A DNA stretch of 64,000 bases, from positions 512,043 to 576,042 of the forward strand of contig NZ_LR027850.1 of the NCBI RefSeq assembly GCF_900607235.1, read 5' to 3'. Both the position numbers and the translations under genes were made by a program. Under the pieces are notes generated by a model. It was given only the letters and a program-made list of their open reading frames with translations. It was not told the origin of the DNA and searched no databases. Origin of the DNA: Olivibacter jilunii. GTDB lineage: Bacteria; Bacteroidota; Bacteroidia; Sphingobacteriales; Sphingobacteriaceae. Below, one piece after another: positions 62,769-64,000 of the stretch (position 1 is the first letter of the stretch; each line of letters opens with the position of its first letter).

Positions 62769-64000
62769 TTATATCAAATACTCAAACAAAGTCTGGTCGG
62801 TATTAACTTCTTTGAAATCAAAACGATGTTGACGCATGCGGCTCAACAAAGCATCATAATCTTCTGCTTTATGAAGTTCGATACCTACAAGTGCAGGTCC
62901 TCTTTCGCGCTCTGTTTTCTTGATGAATTCAAAACGGGTGATGTCATCATGAGGTCCCAATACTTCGTTTACAAACAGCTTCAATGCACCGGGACGTTGC
63001 GGAAAACGAACGATGAAGTAATGTTTGAGGCCTTCGTATAAAAGGGATAACTCTTTTATTTCTGCCATCCGATCGATATCATTGTTGCCTCCGCTAATGA
63101 TACAGACCACTGTTTTGCCTTTTATATCTTCTTTACAGAAATCCAAAGCTGCTACTGAAAGCGCTCCTGCAGGCTCTACAACAATGGCGTCTTCATTGTA
63201 AAGTTTCAAAATGTTCGTACATACTTTTCCTTCTGGAACCAATATTACTTTTTCTAGGATCTCCTTACAGAGCGGAAATGTCAACTCACCAATCCGTTTA
63301 ACAGCAGCGCCATCTACAAAGCGATTGATTTCACTGAGTGTTACGGGTTGCTCCGCTTTTAATGCTTCCGTCATGGAAGGGGCACCGGCTGGCTCCACAC
63401 CTAAGATTTTGATGGCAGGATTTTCGCTTTTTAAATAATTTCCAACTCCCGCGGCAAGGCCTCCTCCTCCAATCGGTATAACTACAATATCGATATCAGG
63501 CTGATCTTCCAAAATTTCGACCCCCACGGTGCCTTGTCCTTCGATAACGCGATAGTCATCGAACGGAGGAATAAAGGTCATGTTATTGGCGGCAGTGTAG
63601 GCGAGGGCCTCTTTTAAACAATCGTCAAACGTATCACCTACGAGCACAATTTCGATCTGTCCATTCCCAAACATGGTCGTTTGCGTTACCTTCTGTTTTG
63701 GAGTGATTTCCGGCATAAAAACCACCCCTTTCACGCCTAACTTATTACAAGAGTAGGCAAAGCCCTGCGCATGGTTACCCGCACTGGCGCATACGACGCC
63801 CCGTTTAAGTTGGTCATCACTTAGCGAACTTACCATATTATAAGCCCCGCGAAGTTTATAGGATCTTACCAGTTGTAAATCCTCCCGTTTTAAATAAACG
63901 TGACAAGCATATTTTTCCGAAAGCCTGGGGTGGTATACCAGCGGGGTGCGATTTATTACGCCGCTTAAACGGGTGGTTGCCGTTTTATAGTTTAATGTTA
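62769..64000 (-). CDS. ilvA: Threonine dehydratase, 5' end cut by window edge
   Basis: The frame stays open to base 64000, so the start lies to the right, probably only a few codons away. PLP lysine in VRSYKLRGAYN (residues encoded near 63855), serine-type loop CASAGNHAQGFAY, phosphate loop PIGGGGLAAGVGN, and a C-terminal ACT-like regulatory domain (LKHYFIVRFPQRPGALKLF). About 410 residues visible, fitting the single-ACT class. Converts threonine to 2-oxobutyrate for isoleucine synthesis. Convergent with the ThuA gene. Confidence 0.95.
   Translation of the reverse strand, partial: TLNYKTATTRLSGVINRTPLVYHPRLSEKYACHVYLKREDLQLVRSYKLRGAYNMVSSLSDDQLKRGVVCASAGNHAQGFAYSCNKLGVKGVVFMPEITPKQKVTQTTMFGNGQIEIVLVGDTFDDCLKEALAYTAANNMTFIPPFDDYRVIEGQGTVGVEILEDQPDIDIVVIPIGGGGLAAGVGNYLKSENPAIKILGVEPAGAPSMTEALKAEQPVTLSEINRFVDGAAVKRIGELTFPLCKEILEKVILVPEGKVCTNILKLYNEDAIVVEPAGALSVAALDFCKEDIKGKTVVCIISGGNNDIDRMAEIKELSLLYEGLKHYFIVRFPQRPGALKLFVNEVLGPHDDITRFEFIKKTERERGPALVGIELHKAEDYDALLSRMRQHRFDFKEVNTDQTLFEYLI

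Overview
The window looks like a chromosome segment of a Bacteroidota bacterium, most likely Sphingobacteriaceae (Pedobacter/Sphingobacterium/Olivibacter-like). The grounds are a SusC/SusD pair behind an ECF sigma factor and FecR-type anti-sigma, a GH92 enzyme, paired DUF6266 proteins, DUF3276, DUF6263 and DUF6528 proteins, and several exact matches to the Bacteroidota -7 promoter element TAnnTTTG. No rRNA operon, insertion sequence, prophage or CRISPR array is visible. Two tRNA genes are present (Ala-GGC and Met-CAT). The window cuts into a gene at each end: an outer-membrane barrel on the left and threonine dehydratase on the right.

Layout. 0-4.3 kb: the 3' part of an outer-membrane receptor-like barrel and a secreted GH92 alpha-mannosidase. 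4.3-13.8 kb (minus): an envelope cluster reading TPR protein, barrel protein, HU-like/SPOR protein, ExbB, ExbD, TonB, FolC. 13.9-15.4 kb: pyrR-pyrB. 15.7-18.3 kb: small membrane protein, DUF983, zinc metallopeptidase, DUF3276 and a small unknown. 18.7-27.2 kb: aconitase, accA, guaA, an ABC-type binding lipoprotein and an RsmB-like methyltransferase. 27.2-35.1 kb: transport block (CPA1 antiporter, MarC, two APC permeases, membrane pyrophosphatase). 35.1-42.4 kb: HhH protein, apt, DUF6263, acyl-CoA dehydrogenase, mqo, ROK regulator. 42.6-48.7 kb: small envelope proteins, tRNA-Ala, a histidine kinase/response regulator/receiver-cyclase operon, YitT and an HD protein. 49.1-50.5 kb: a DUF6266 pair. 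50.5-58.2 kb: sigma/anti-sigma/SusC/SusD/DUF6528 locus. 58.3-64 kb: tRNA-Met, HAD phosphatase, proline dehydrogenase, S4 protein, aroB, ThuA protein, ilvA.

How genes work together. The ExbB-ExbD-TonB motor would energise the TonB-dependent receptors in the window. The sigma/anti-sigma pair probably controls the SusCD uptake genes. Aconitase and Mqo serve the TCA cycle, AccA fatty-acid synthesis, PyrB/PyrR/GuaA/Apt nucleotide metabolism. The kinase operon feeds phosphorelay signals into a receiver coupled to a class III cyclase with adenylate-type specificity residues.

The most unusual material is intergenic. Many gaps are built from degenerate tandem words of exactly 7 or 8 bp, often starting at a stop codon. 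Two gaps (18.4-18.7 and 36.5-36.8 kb) share a composite architecture with a ~47-bp dispersed repeat in opposite orientation. Six strictly 11-bp-phased ACGAT/ATCGT units precede the DUF6266 pair. Three genes have a perfect -7 element ending exactly 4 nt before the start codon, which suggests leaderless transcripts. All calls are from reading the sequence; no database search was run.
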